Origin: Methanospirillum sp.
Lineage (GTDB): Archaea > Halobacteriota > Methanomicrobia > Methanomicrobiales > Methanospirillaceae
NCBI GenBank assembly: GCA_012728895.1
Contig: JAAYEG010000070.1
Span: 1-64,000 of the forward strand
Direction: 5' to 3'
DNA: 64,000 bases
Below, piece after piece: positions 1 through 7,451 of this stretch. Within the stretch, counting starts at the first letter, position 1. Each line of letters begins with the position of its first letter. Below the pieces are notes generated by a model, which was not told the origin of the DNA, did no database searches, and saw nothing but the letters and a program-made list of their open reading frames with translations. The position numbers were made by a program, and so were the translations under genes.

Positions 1-122
1 CGACCCGGTTCCCGTTCTATCTCAAGGAACTGGAGTTCCGGTATAATTACCGGGACGTCGATCTCTTTGATCGGCTGATTGAAACGCTTGAGGAATATGC
101 ATGGGTGGCACTAACTGAATAA
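1..122 (+). mobile_element. C-terminal end of an IS1595/ISXO2-like transposase (cut by window edge)
   Basis: Reading from base 3, the frame gives 39 residues (starting TRFPFYLKELEFRYNYRDVD) and stops with TAA at 120-122. The signature KELEFRYNYR resembles the end of ISXO2-like (IS1595 family) DDE transposases, which close with a Y-L-x-E-F-x-F-R-Y-N-x-R segment. The rest of the element lies to the left of the window, and the terminal inverted repeat cannot be identified from one end. The minus-strand zinc-ribbon ORF runs into the antisense of this tail, which suggests the element landed in the 3' end of that gene. The family assignment rests on a short stretch only. Confidence 0.5.
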
Positions 123-424
123 TCGCCCATTTTTATTACTATTGCGGGTTCCTCAGCCAGATCCTCTCTCCAATGTTCTGATGTAACGAATTCATTCATG
201 AATCGCGGAGAGCGAAAGTTGCACAATAACTGAAGATATGGCTTCGAAGTTTGCCAATCAGACGAGACGCCTGATGCGACGGTCTCCTTTATCCGAGTGA
301 TGCCAGTGTCTTTGCTGGCAATAATCTTTCGATCTTCTTGTTCGCAAGGCGAACAGAGCCCCATTTTTGATTGATATCCAAAAAAACCGATTTTCTTCCC
401 GCACCGAGAACATACTTTGGCCAT
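47..424 (-). CDS. Small zinc-ribbon protein, hypothetical, 3' end probably altered by an IS
   Basis: A 125-residue ORF starts MAKVCSRCGKKIGFFGYQSK, followed by LCSPCEQED. The two CxxC knuckles near residues 5-8 and 25-28 form a treble-clef or zinc-ribbon head of the kind seen in DUF4428-like proteins. The middle is unremarkable. The last 25 or so residues (Ser-rich, HAYSSSVSISRSKRS) are exact antisense of the transposase tail on the plus strand, so the natural C-terminus is probably lost and the ORF ends at a fortuitous stop inside the IS. Function unknown. The N-terminal half is convincing as protein; the C-terminal tail is not. Confidence 0.55.
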   Translation of the reverse strand: MAKVCSRCGKKIGFFGYQSKMGLCSPCEQEDRKIIASKDTGITRIKETVASGVSSDWQTSKPYLQLLCNFRSPRFMNEFVTSEHWREDLAEEPAIVIKMGDYSVSATHAYSSSVSISRSKRSTSR

Positions 425-719
425 TAGAGGTCCATGGTAACCGTATATCGAAAAGGGTATCGTTCCGTGTCTGGATGAAACGAAGTCACTGATAAGTAAC
501 TAATTTGTTCGTTTTTGGTATGATCGGGAAAACGGCCGGCGGGCCTCGATCCCGAATCGGGGCGAGGAGGGCGGCCGGTCCTCGAGACCTCGGCGAGGGG
601 GGGAGGCCCCCGCCAGAAAGGTCCATTTTAGGTCTACTTTTCGGGTATGTGCGCCCGCGCCAGGGCGGGGCGACAAGCAATTAGAAAGAACTATAGTGAC
701 CTCTTCTAACCTTTTGGTC

Positions 720-1266
720 ATGCGATTCCTCGCCCTGCTCGCTGCTCTCGCGCTCATCCTGATTGCGGCCGGGTGCACCACCCAGACTGGACCCACCTCA
801 CCAGCGACCTCCGCACCGACCCCAACAGTGACCCAATATTCCCCCCCCCATCAAGACAACTTCAACCACCTCTGGTAGGGCATCGGGTTCTCACGCTACC
901 CTGACGGTTCACGGGCTGACCCGCTTCGACTCGTCAACTATTCCGGAGATAGACCGGCCAGAACCCGGTAATATGCTACTGGTCGCAGATGTCACCATCA
1001 CAAATATCGACATGCCGGCCTTCCCTGTCGATATAAATACCGTCGAACTCGTCGACGCCGGAGGCGTGCGGGCCAGCGCGTCTCTGTCCGCCGACGTTGA
1101 CCTAATGACCGCTGGCTCGCTCCTTCCGGGACAGTCGCGGCGGGGAAATTACGTCTTCGACACCTTGGATAATCCTGGCATGACATACCACGCGAAACTC
1201 TATTTCTATGACAACGATGAGTATATACGTTACATGGTTGACCGAGTGACAGGGCTATCCCCTTAA
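720..1266 (+). pseudogene. Lipoprotein with DUF4352-like domain, frameshifted at a C9 tract
   Basis: From ATG 720 the frame encodes a lipoprotein signal (MRFLALLAALALILIAAGC, lipobox IAAGC) and a Thr/Pro-rich linker, then stops at 876-878. In the next frame the reading continues without a break from about 841 to 1266: a Ser/Thr linker, then LTVHGLTRFDSSTIPEIDRP and LLVADVTITNIDMPAFPVD, a pattern like the DUF4352 extracellular beta-sandwich. The switch point is the run of nine C at 841-849; removing one C restores a single ORF of about 180 codons. Natural slippage, a real null allele or a sequencing error could each explain it. If intact, the product would be a surface-anchored lipoprotein of unknown ligand. 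Confidence 0.7.
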
Positions 1267-1456
1267 CCACCTTTACACGGACCATCCGCGAGGGGATCGG
1301 GGACCCGGAGAGATCGAGGACCTCGCCGGCGTTCGGTTCCCCGTCCGGCCGATAGATAGTTGATACGGCATCGGCGGCGATAGGGCCGCCACGGGCCGCT
1401 ATACTCGTCCCCGAGGGCGTCGACGGGGCCGCCGGCGCGGGGCGGAAAAAGAGAGG

Positions 1457-1795
1457 TCAGCGCCGGCGGGCGTTTTCCCGCCTCAGCGCCTCTTCGTTCT
1501 TGTAGTACATGACGACGGACAGAACGGCGTAGACGACGTTCCCGAAACCGAATGTGAAGAGAAAAAGGAGCAGATGCACCCAAAAACTCCCCCATTTCGC
1601 GGGCTCCTTCGGTTTCGGTTGTGAACGGAGGCGTTGGCGGCGTTCGTATTCCCGCCGAAGACCCTCGTAGTCCTGTTCATACGCGATGCCGTGCGTAATG
1701 GCGTAGAAGATGTTTCCGAGACCGAGGCTCCACCACGTCAGGAACAGAACGACCAGATGCTCGCTCAAACTTCCCCACCGCGTTATTTTTGTCAC
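1457..1795 (-). CDS. Small membrane protein made of two internal repeats
   Basis: A 112-residue protein starts from GTG 1795, preceded by GAGGATC as a plausible ribosome site. It contains two copies of one motif. Copy 1 (about residues 7-48) has WGSLSEHLVVLFLTWW, GLGNIFYAITHGIAY and YEGLRREYERR. Copy 2 (about residues 68-112) has WGSFWVHLLLFLFTFGFGN, VVYAVLSVVMYY and EEALRREN. Each copy is a hydrophobic pair of segments followed by a basic, charged tail, and the two are joined by a KPKEP linker. This suggests a four-helix membrane protein arising from a duplicated hairpin. I do not recognise the family and no function can be assigned. Confidence 0.6.
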   Translation of the reverse strand: MTKITRWGSLSEHLVVLFLTWWSLGLGNIFYAITHGIAYEQDYEGLRREYERRQRLRSQPKPKEPAKWGSFWVHLLLFLFTFGFGNVVYAVLSVVMYYKNEEALRRENARRR

Positions 1796-1833
1796 GTCAC
1801 GATCCTCGTAGTGTGTTCGGGTAGGTGACCATC

Positions 1834-1980
1834 TCAGTCACCCCGCATTATTTGCTGCCGCCGCTTCTCAGCGAGCTTCCGCTTTTCTTTAAACCGTCTG
1901 ATCATCTCGTCGGTCACTTCAATGTTTCCGAGAAACTTCATGTCATCCGACACGAATTTCCTAATCTCATCGTCTGCCAT
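1834..1980 (-). CDS. Tiny charged protein (MADD family, copy A)
   Basis: A 48-residue protein, MADDEIRKFVSDDMKFLGNI then VTDEMIRRFKEKRKLAEKRRQQ, rich in Lys, Arg and Glu and probably helical. The start is set by the TGATG overlap with the upstream gene's stop at 1980-1982 and by GGTGGGG just before it. It matches the first half of the protein at 2314-2610 (MADD, then ELTDEERRQIE and VEKRRRR), so the two are paralogues produced by duplication of a two-gene unit. Function unknown; small phage- or element-like genes often look like this. Confidence 0.5.
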   Translation of the reverse strand: MADDEIRKFVSDDMKFLGNIEVTDEMIRRFKEKRKLAEKRRQQIMRGD

Positions 1981-2072
1981 CAGGCCCCACCGTCGTCGAG
2001 GTAGTGGCGACCGCCACACCCACGGCACTCCATGAAGGTCTCAGCCGGGTGGTCATAGTTCTCGAACAGGTC
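1979..2072. repeat. Imperfect direct repeat, partner at 2608-2712
   Basis: The DNA from about 1979 to 2072 and from about 2608 to 2712 is similar over roughly 95-105 bp. Shared blocks include CCACACCCACGGCACTCCAT and TCTCGAACAG. Each copy covers the 3' end of a zinc-ribbon gene and the start codon of a MADD-type gene, so the duplicated unit spans two genes. Confidence 0.65.
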
Positions 2073-2312
2073 TGTCCCGCCACAGTAGGGACATACGTCG
2101 CCGTCCTCGGCAGGAGGAAGGTGGTTGGCGAGCCATGCCGCCACGTTGCCCCGGATGTGGAGCTTCTCTTTGATGTACCTGGCGACCCGGTCGATGTCTG
2201 CCTCGACATGGACCTGTCCGACTACTTTACCATCGACCCGGACCACGCCGGAGTCATCGATGCCGACGACGCGGGCATTGAAACCCGCGCCGAGGAACCG
2301 TGCATATACCAT
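1980..2312 (-). CDS. Small protein with C-terminal zinc ribbon (copy A)
   Basis: A 110-residue protein beginning MVYARFLGAGFNARVVGIDD. ATG 2312 is chosen because a strong GGAGGTGG site precedes it. The N-terminal 45 residues predict a small beta structure (RVVGIDDSGVVRVDGKVVGQ). A helical stretch follows, then a zinc ribbon with CPYCG near residue 75 and CRGCG near residue 97, ending HYLDD. It begins 1 nt after the stop of the 2314-2610 gene and overlaps the next gene by 1 nt, so the three are co-translated. Its last 30 residues and the DNA under them recur at 2610-2717. Function unknown. Confidence 0.55.
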   Translation of the reverse strand: MVYARFLGAGFNARVVGIDDSGVVRVDGKVVGQVHVEADIDRVARYIKEKLHIRGNVAAWLANHLPPAEDGDVCPYCGGTDLFENYDHPAETFMECRGCGGRHYLDDGGA

Positions 2313-2313
2313 C

Positions 2314-2610
2314 TCAGGCCACCTCCACCGGCGTCCACTGCACGGGCTCGCCATGCACGTCATACGGGCACAGGGTCGGGGGATCACAGCGATCCGGAAC
2401 CTCCAGCCGGCACCCGCCGGGGCAGTTGGTGCAGAGGAAGGTCTGGGTCATCTCAGAGCCCCCGCGCTTGCGAAACGCCCCCACCCGCCGCCGCCGCTTC
2501 TCGACGAGCGCCCAATCTCGTTCGATCTGTCTGCGTTCCTCATCGGTCAGTTCCTCGTGTCCGACATACTGCAACTCAGCCACGAACCGGTTCTCCTTAT
2601 CATCTGCCAT
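2314..2610 (-). CDS. Small two-part protein: MADD-type helix region plus Cys-rich tail (copy B)
   Basis: A 98-residue ORF from ATG 2610 (MADDKENRFVAELQYVGHEE). Residues 1-53 resemble the 48-residue protein at 1834-1980. Residues 54-98 start MTQTFLCTNCPGGCRLEVPD and carry CTNCPGGC and CDPPTLCPYD, so they could bind one metal. Because the second part begins with Met, the frame may hold either a fusion or two separate products; no strong ribosome site precedes the internal Met. Its start overlaps the stop of the remnant at 2610-2717. Function unknown. Confidence 0.45.
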   Translation of the reverse strand: MADDKENRFVAELQYVGHEELTDEERRQIERDWALVEKRRRRVGAFRKRGGSEMTQTFLCTNCPGGCRLEVPDRCDPPTLCPYDVHGEPVQWTPVEVA

Positions 2611-2717
2611 CAGGCCACCTCGTCGGCGAGGTAGTGGCAGCTGCCACACCCACGGCACTCCATGAAGGGCTCGGGCTGGTGGTCCTCGGTCGGGTCCTCG
2701 TTCTCGAACAGAAACGG
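2610..2717 (-). pseudogene. Truncated zinc-ribbon gene remnant (copy B)
   Basis: Without an upstream start codon, this frame reads LFENEDPTEDHQPEPFMECR then GCGSCHYLADEVA, which aligns with the end of the protein at 1980-2312 (LFENYDHPAETFMECRGCGG, RHYLDD). The 5' part is missing: iscU ends only about 15 nt further upstream. It is best read as the remains of the first gene of a duplicated two-gene unit, cut off at the iscU boundary. Confidence 0.6.
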
Positions 2718-2731
2718 GGGGGAGAGGTGAA

Positions 2732-3163
2732 TCAGGCTTCGCACGTCTCGTTTGAGTGGGCCTTCGGGGCCCCCGGCTTCTCGTCCCAGGGCTCGAGCCC
2801 GTGCCGGACGCGGTAGTCGTTGATCGCCTTGTGAATCCCTTCCTCGGCGAGGACCGAGCAGTGCATCTTGACCGGCGGCAGTCCGCCGAGCGCCTCGGCG
2901 ACGACCGTGTTCGAGAGGTCCCATGCCTCCTCGAGGGTCTTGCCCTTGACCAGCTCGGTCGCCATACTGCTCGTTGCCACGGCGGCTCCGCATCCGAACG
3001 TCTGGAACTTGACGTCCTCGACGCGATCGTCCCTGACCCGAAGAAAGATCTTCATGATGTCCCCGCACTTGGGGTTTCCGACCTCGCCGACACCGTCGGG
3101 GTCCTCGATCTCTCCCTGGTTTCGCGGGTTCATGAAGTGGTCCATCACCTTCTCACTGTACAT
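2732..3163 (-). CDS. iscU: Iron-sulfur cluster scaffold IscU/NifU N-domain
   Basis: A 143-residue scaffold on which [2Fe-2S] clusters are assembled with sulfur from the adjacent cysteine desulfurase. The three ligand cysteines are present: C33 in NPKCGDI (with D35), C58 in FGCGAAVATSS and C102 in MHCSVLA. The usual LPPVK motif stands at 95-99. The start MYSEKVMDHFMNPRN is typical of the family and gives the usual length. The gene overlaps the 3' end of iscS by 11 nt, so the two are translated together. The C-terminal 20 residues (EPWDEKPGAPKAHSNETCEA) are extra and carry a Cys of unknown role. Confidence 0.95.
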   Translation of the reverse strand: MYSEKVMDHFMNPRNQGEIEDPDGVGEVGNPKCGDIMKIFLRVRDDRVEDVKFQTFGCGAAVATSSMATELVKGKTLEEAWDLSNTVVAEALGGLPPVKMHCSVLAEEGIHKAINDYRVRHGLEPWDEKPGAPKAHSNETCEA

Positions 3164-4346
3164 CCTGTGACCTCCGGTACTCTGCATAAAGGGGTGACAT
3201 CGTGCGGAGCCGCTCCACGATCGGCGGGAGGGTCTCCAGCACGTAGTCAACGTCATCATCTGTGTTCGATTCGCCGAGCGTGAACCGCAGCGAGCCATGC
3301 GCGATCTCGTGGGGGAGACCGATCGCGAGCAGCACATACGAGGGGTCGAGCGAGCCCGAGGTGCAGGCCGACCCGCTCGAGGCGCAGATACCCGCGTGAT
3401 CGAGCATCAGCAGCGTGGACTCGCCCTCGATGAACCGGAACGAGAGGTTCAGGTTTCCGGGGAGCCGCTCGGTCGGATGACCATTCAGCCGGACGTGCTC
3501 GATTCGTTCGGTGATCCCCCCATAGAGCCGGTCGCGGAGCGCGGTGAGCCTCCGGGCGTAGTCTTCGCGCCGCTCGCACGCCCGCTCGATCGCGACGCCC
3601 ATGCCCACGATGCCGGGCACGTTCTCTGTCCCGGCCCTCCGGTGGCGCTCCTGTGCCCCTCCGTGGAGCAGGTTGTCGAGCCGGACCCCCTTCCGGACGT
3701 AGAGCGCACCGACGCCTTTCGGTCCGTAGAACTTGTGGGCCGAGAGGGAGAGCAGGTCCACGTTCAAGGCCTCGACGTCGACCGGGACCGACCCGATCGC
3801 CTGGACCGCGTCCGTATGGAACCGGACGCCGTGGTCACGGCAGATCTCCCCGCACGCGGCGATCGGCTCGAGGGTGCCGATCTCGTTGTTCGCAGCCATG
3901 ATCGATACGAGCACGGTCCGGTCCGTCATCGCGTTCTCGAGATCCGCCGGATCGACACGGCCGAACTCGTCGACGGAAAGGTATGTCACCCGGAACCCCT
4001 GCTTCTCAAGGTACTGGCAGGTATGGAGGACCGCGTGATGCTCGATCGAGGAGGTGATGATGTGATCCCCCCGCTTCCGGTCCGCGAATGCGACACCCTT
4101 GATCGCCCAGTTGTCCGCCTCGGTCCCGCCCGAGGTCAGGTACACCTCCTCGGGCGATCCGTTGATCGCCCTCGCGACCTGTTCGCGGGCGTGGTCGACC
4201 GCCAACCTTGATTCCCGGGCGATCCCGTAGATCGAGGACGGGTTGCCGAACCGCCCGGAAAAATACGGGAGCATCGCCTCGACGACCCCGGGTGCGGTGG
4301 GCGTCGTGGCCGCGTGGTCCAGGTAGACCAGGCGCTTCCTGTTCAT
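3153..4346 (-). CDS. iscS: Cysteine desulfurase IscS/NifS
   Basis: A 397-residue PLP enzyme (class V aminotransferase fold) that removes sulfur from cysteine and delivers it as a persulfide to IscU for Fe-S cluster assembly. The N-terminus MNRKRLVYLDHAATTPT is classic. His103-His104 lie in SSIEHHAVL, the PLP lysine is K205 in SAHKFYGPKG, and the catalytic Cys is C328 in SSGSACTSG on the mobile loop. ATG 4346 is preferred to the TTG one codon upstream. An AT-rich TATA element (4379-4387) lies about 35 nt upstream, giving a very short leader. It is the first gene of the iscS-iscU unit, and the small zinc-ribbon genes may be read through downstream. Confidence 0.96.
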   Translation of the reverse strand: MNRKRLVYLDHAATTPTAPGVVEAMLPYFSGRFGNPSSIYGIARESRLAVDHAREQVARAINGSPEEVYLTSGGTEADNWAIKGVAFADRKRGDHIITSSIEHHAVLHTCQYLEKQGFRVTYLSVDEFGRVDPADLENAMTDRTVLVSIMAANNEIGTLEPIAACGEICRDHGVRFHTDAVQAIGSVPVDVEALNVDLLSLSAHKFYGPKGVGALYVRKGVRLDNLLHGGAQERHRRAGTENVPGIVGMGVAIERACERREDYARRLTALRDRLYGGITERIEHVRLNGHPTERLPGNLNLSFRFIEGESTLLMLDHAGICASSGSACTSGSLDPSYVLLAIGLPHEIAHGSLRFTLGESNTDDDVDYVLETLPPIVERLRTMSPLYAEYRRSQDVQ

Positions 4347-4378
4347 CAATCCGATCTCACCGCAGAATGTGCATCACC

Positions 4379-4387
4379 AATATATTT
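4379..4387 (-). promoter_or_regulatory. TATA box of iscSU
   Basis: On the minus strand the sequence reads AAATATATT, centred about 37 nt upstream of the iscS ATG. This predicts transcription starting near 4358 with a leader of about 12 nt. It is the only strongly AT-rich patch in the area. Confidence 0.5.
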
Positions 4388-4389
4388 CA

Positions 4390-5589
4390 ACAGAGCGGAT
4401 TATGGTCGATTCGACAAATACGATGAGAACATCACACAACGGGGATGCCCGGGCGCCCTATGCGTGCCCCGGAGTGACTTGTTGCAGGGCGGTGGCAGAA
4501 AGAGGCCGGGATCGGGTCGGTGACATCCTGTCTGATCCTGATGTCTCCCAGCGGTCCGAGAAGTGCCACGCACAGTGAGCTCGCCTCGAGCGACGACCAT
4601 CGACGTGCAGGATGCGCCGGCTCACCGCCGTCTCCGGGCCCGTCTCCGGGCCCTGCGGCTCGCAGGACCGTCCGGGGGAATCCTGGCAGCGTGTCGCCAG
4701 ACGGGGACGGAGCCTCCCAGCCACGAAACGACGGTCTGAGACGCGCGGCCGTTCCCGGTTGAAGGCCCTGGCGACTGTGTACTGCATGCCTCCTCAGGCC
4801 ATACCTTCCGCGGTTTTCGAACGCGTTATCGCCCGGGGCCTGGCCCAGCATGAGCCTCGTCTTTCTCACCCTGTAGACGGTCCTCGCGGACGATGGAACG
4901 GGGATCCGGTATGATCGTCACCTCAGGCGAGGAGAACGACACTGCCAGACCGCCTCTGAGCTCCTGGCCGAACACCCCGTCCTGAGCGATAGTCCAGCTC
5001 CCGGATAACCGGAGAGGCATGTCGAGTCGGATCACCCCGGCGCCTCCTCGGGTGTTACACAGGATCGATCTGTCCGCACGCAGGAATCGGGAAGGTATCT
5101 TCAGGCATGAATCGACCCCGGAGGAGCAGACGCCCTCGGCCGTTGCACAGGGCGAAGCTCCCGAAAGGTGCCGTCGTCGTCCGCCTCGAGGATCTCCTGC
5201 TGCAACCCAGATCGGGGTCTCCCGGTCCTGTCAGTTCTTCCCGGAGATCGACGCGAAGGCCTGTGGCCGCGAGTCCCTTCGCTCTGAACGCTCCCCCCTC
5301 CCTCCATGAGTCCGGAGATCGGCGCACGAGAGTCCGATCTCTCCGGACCGGCGGCCCTGCGAAGGGGGTGAACCGGAACCGTCCCGGCAAGGTTCTCCGG
5401 CGCCGCGTTTCCGGAGACGTTCCGTGAACCGGTCGGACCGCCCCAGCGGGACCACGATCGGTGGCTCCGGGTTCCCGACCACCCGATCAGCCCCGTCCAC
5501 GCTCCCGGGCTCGCGTCCGCCGACCGGCCGGGACCGCTCGGGCTCACCTGGAGTGACATGGGGAAAGAGCGGCGCCCGTAAAAATGGAG
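4390..5589. other. 1.2 kb interval with no supportable gene
   Basis: All open frames here have the composition of GC-rich antisense noise (Arg, Pro, Gly and Ser runs, no hydrophobic cores, no family resemblance). I see no tRNA, RNase P or SRP RNA signature, and no clear long repeat. The part next to iscS contains its promoter. The rest could be decayed coding sequence or hold an unrecognised structured RNA. Confidence 0.5.
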
Positions 5590-6813
5590 TTACCCGAAGG
5601 CCTGCCGCGAGCGCGCCAGGGCGTCGACGGCCGGCAGGACCCTGCCGGTGAGGAACTCGATGCAGGCCCCGCCCCCGGTGGAGATATGGGTGAACCGGTC
5701 CTCGATCCCGAGCTTCTCGACCACCGCGGCCGTGTGCCCGCCGCCGATCACCGAGAAGTCGGCCTCCGAAGCCGCGCGAAGGAGCTCGTGGGTCCCGAGC
5801 TCGAACCCCGGCTCCTCGAAGACGCCGGCCGGCCCGTTGAAGACCACCGTCCCGGCCCCCGAGAGGATCCGGGCGAGCTCGCCCACGGCCGGAGCCCCCG
5901 CGTCCATCACCTGGCCTTCCGCGGGGATCCGGTCGACCGGGTACTCGACCCGGTCGCCGTCTTCGCGCACCGCGACCGTCCCCGGCAGCGCGATCCGGTC
6001 GCCGTATGTCGCCAGGAGCCCGCGGGCCGTCTCCACGAGCGGGGTGTAGCCGAGCTGCTCGATGAGCCCCGCCGACGGGGCGCCGATCGAGAGCCCCTGC
6101 GCCAGGTAGAAGACGTTCGCCACGACCCCGATCGCGACGACCGTGTCGGCCACCCCGTTCGCCAGGACGTGGCGGGCCACCTCGATCGAGTCGTCGACCT
6201 TGGTCCCGCCGAGCACCACCACGACCGGGCGGGGCGCTCCCGAGAAGACGCGGGAGAGCTGCTGGACCTCGCGCTCCATCAACAGACCCGCGGCCGACCG
6301 CAGGAGCATCGGGAGCCCGACCACGGTCGGCTGCGAGCGGTGCGCCGTCCCGAACGCGTCGTTGACGAAGACGTCCCCGAGCGCCGCGAGCCGCCTGACC
6401 AGGATCGTCCTTGCCGCCTCCTCGGGCTTTACAGTCTGGTTCTCCTCGGCCATGAAGCGGACGTTCTCGAGCATCAGCACGTCGCCGGGAGCCATCCCGG
6501 CCACCGCCTCCCGGGCGCAGGTGCCGAAGACGTCCTCGACGTAGCGCACCGGGCGCCCGAGCATCCCGCCGAGCTTCTCGGCGTGGGCCGCGAGCGGGGT
6601 GAAGTCCTTCTTCCCGGGCCTCGACTGGTGGGTCAGGACCACGACCTTCGCGTCCTCGAGCGCCCGGATAGTGGGCAGGTGCTCGCGGAACCGCTTGTCG
6701 TCCAGGATCTGCCCCGACGACGGGTCGATGGGGGAGTTGAGGTCCAGCCTGAGCAGGACCGTCCTGCCCCCGCACCCGAGCGAGGCGATGGTGCCGATCT
6801 CCATCCCGTCCAC
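5590..6813 (-). CDS. pgk: Phosphoglycerate kinase
   Basis: A 407-residue cytoplasmic enzyme interconverting 1,3-bisphosphoglycerate + ADP and 3-phosphoglycerate + ATP; in a methanogen it serves mainly gluconeogenesis. Visible signatures are the substrate loop LLRLDLNSP, LTHQSRPGKKD, LENVRF, the hinge VVVLGGTKVDDS, NGPAGVFEEPGF, and the nucleotide loop GGGHTAAVVEKLG. Length is normal for archaeal PGK. It begins 1 nt after the stop of atpD, on the same strand, so it is probably the last cistron of the ATP synthase operon or at least coupled to it. Confidence 0.96.
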   Translation of the reverse strand: MDGMEIGTIASLGCGGRTVLLRLDLNSPIDPSSGQILDDKRFREHLPTIRALEDAKVVVLTHQSRPGKKDFTPLAAHAEKLGGMLGRPVRYVEDVFGTCAREAVAGMAPGDVLMLENVRFMAEENQTVKPEEAARTILVRRLAALGDVFVNDAFGTAHRSQPTVVGLPMLLRSAAGLLMEREVQQLSRVFSGAPRPVVVVLGGTKVDDSIEVARHVLANGVADTVVAIGVVANVFYLAQGLSIGAPSAGLIEQLGYTPLVETARGLLATYGDRIALPGTVAVREDGDRVEYPVDRIPAEGQVMDAGAPAVGELARILSGAGTVVFNGPAGVFEEPGFELGTHELLRAASEADFSVIGGGHTAAVVEKLGIEDRFTHISTGGGACIEFLTGRVLPAVDALARSRQAFG

Positions 6814-6814
6814 C

Positions 6815-7444
6815 TCAGGCCTGGGAGCGCGCCTTGATCCTCTTGAGGCGGAAGAGTTCCTCGCGCTCCATCTCGTCGAGCCGCATCTTGATGAAGTCCC
6901 GCGCCTCGGCCTGTTCGGGGATCACCTTGAACTCGAGCGCGTTGACGCGCCGCTTCGTCTTCTCGATCTCCTCGAGAAGCCGCTTCATCGTGGTCTCGAT
7001 CTCGGCCGAACGGATGATCTGCTCGACCAGGTCCTCGAACGCCGACGCCGTCTCGTCGATCGTGGACGAGGTGCCGAGCACCCCGTAGCCCCGGTCCACG
7101 AGCGGCTTGGTCACGGACGACCCCTGGATCTCGGGGACCACGACGCCCATGATGTTCTTCTGCTTCACGCCGATCTGGGGGACCTCCTTGACGGAGAAGG
7201 CGGCCGACTTGACCCCGATCGCCCCCTCGACCGTGTTCGCGACGGCCATCATCTCCTCCGCCCGGGCGTAGGCGGCGTTGAGCGCGTTCTGCGAGTCCTT
7301 CGCCTGGCCGAGCACCTTGAAGAACTCAAGGATCAGCCCGTCCCGCTTCATCTTCAGGATCTTGTACCCCCGCTCGGAGAGCTGGATCCGCCTCTTCAGG
7401 TTGATCAGCTCCGACCGGGTCGGCTTGATGTCGCGGAGTGCCAT
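6815..7444 (-). CDS. atpD: A-type ATP synthase subunit D (central stalk)
   Basis: A 209-residue subunit forming the rotating coiled-coil shaft inside the A3B3 head. Two long amphipathic helices are evident: residues 8-60 (PTRSELINLKRRIQLSERGY) and about 150-205 (MKRLLEEIEKTKRRVNALEF). The central VEGAIGVKSA and GVVVPEIQG region is also typical. Length and start (MALRDIKPTRSEL) match the family. It follows atpB by 7 nt and is followed 1 nt later by pgk. Confidence 0.97.
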   Translation of the reverse strand: MALRDIKPTRSELINLKRRIQLSERGYKILKMKRDGLILEFFKVLGQAKDSQNALNAAYARAEEMMAVANTVEGAIGVKSAAFSVKEVPQIGVKQKNIMGVVVPEIQGSSVTKPLVDRGYGVLGTSSTIDETASAFEDLVEQIIRSAEIETTMKRLLEEIEKTKRRVNALEFKVIPEQAEARDFIKMRLDEMEREELFRLKRIKARSQA

Positions 7445-7451
7445 GAGTCCC

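Noticed and set aside
4432-4869. Minus-strand frame of 145 codons in the iscS-pgk gap
   Set aside because: No ribosome site, no hydrophobic core, Arg/Pro/Gly-rich composition, and no family resemblance.
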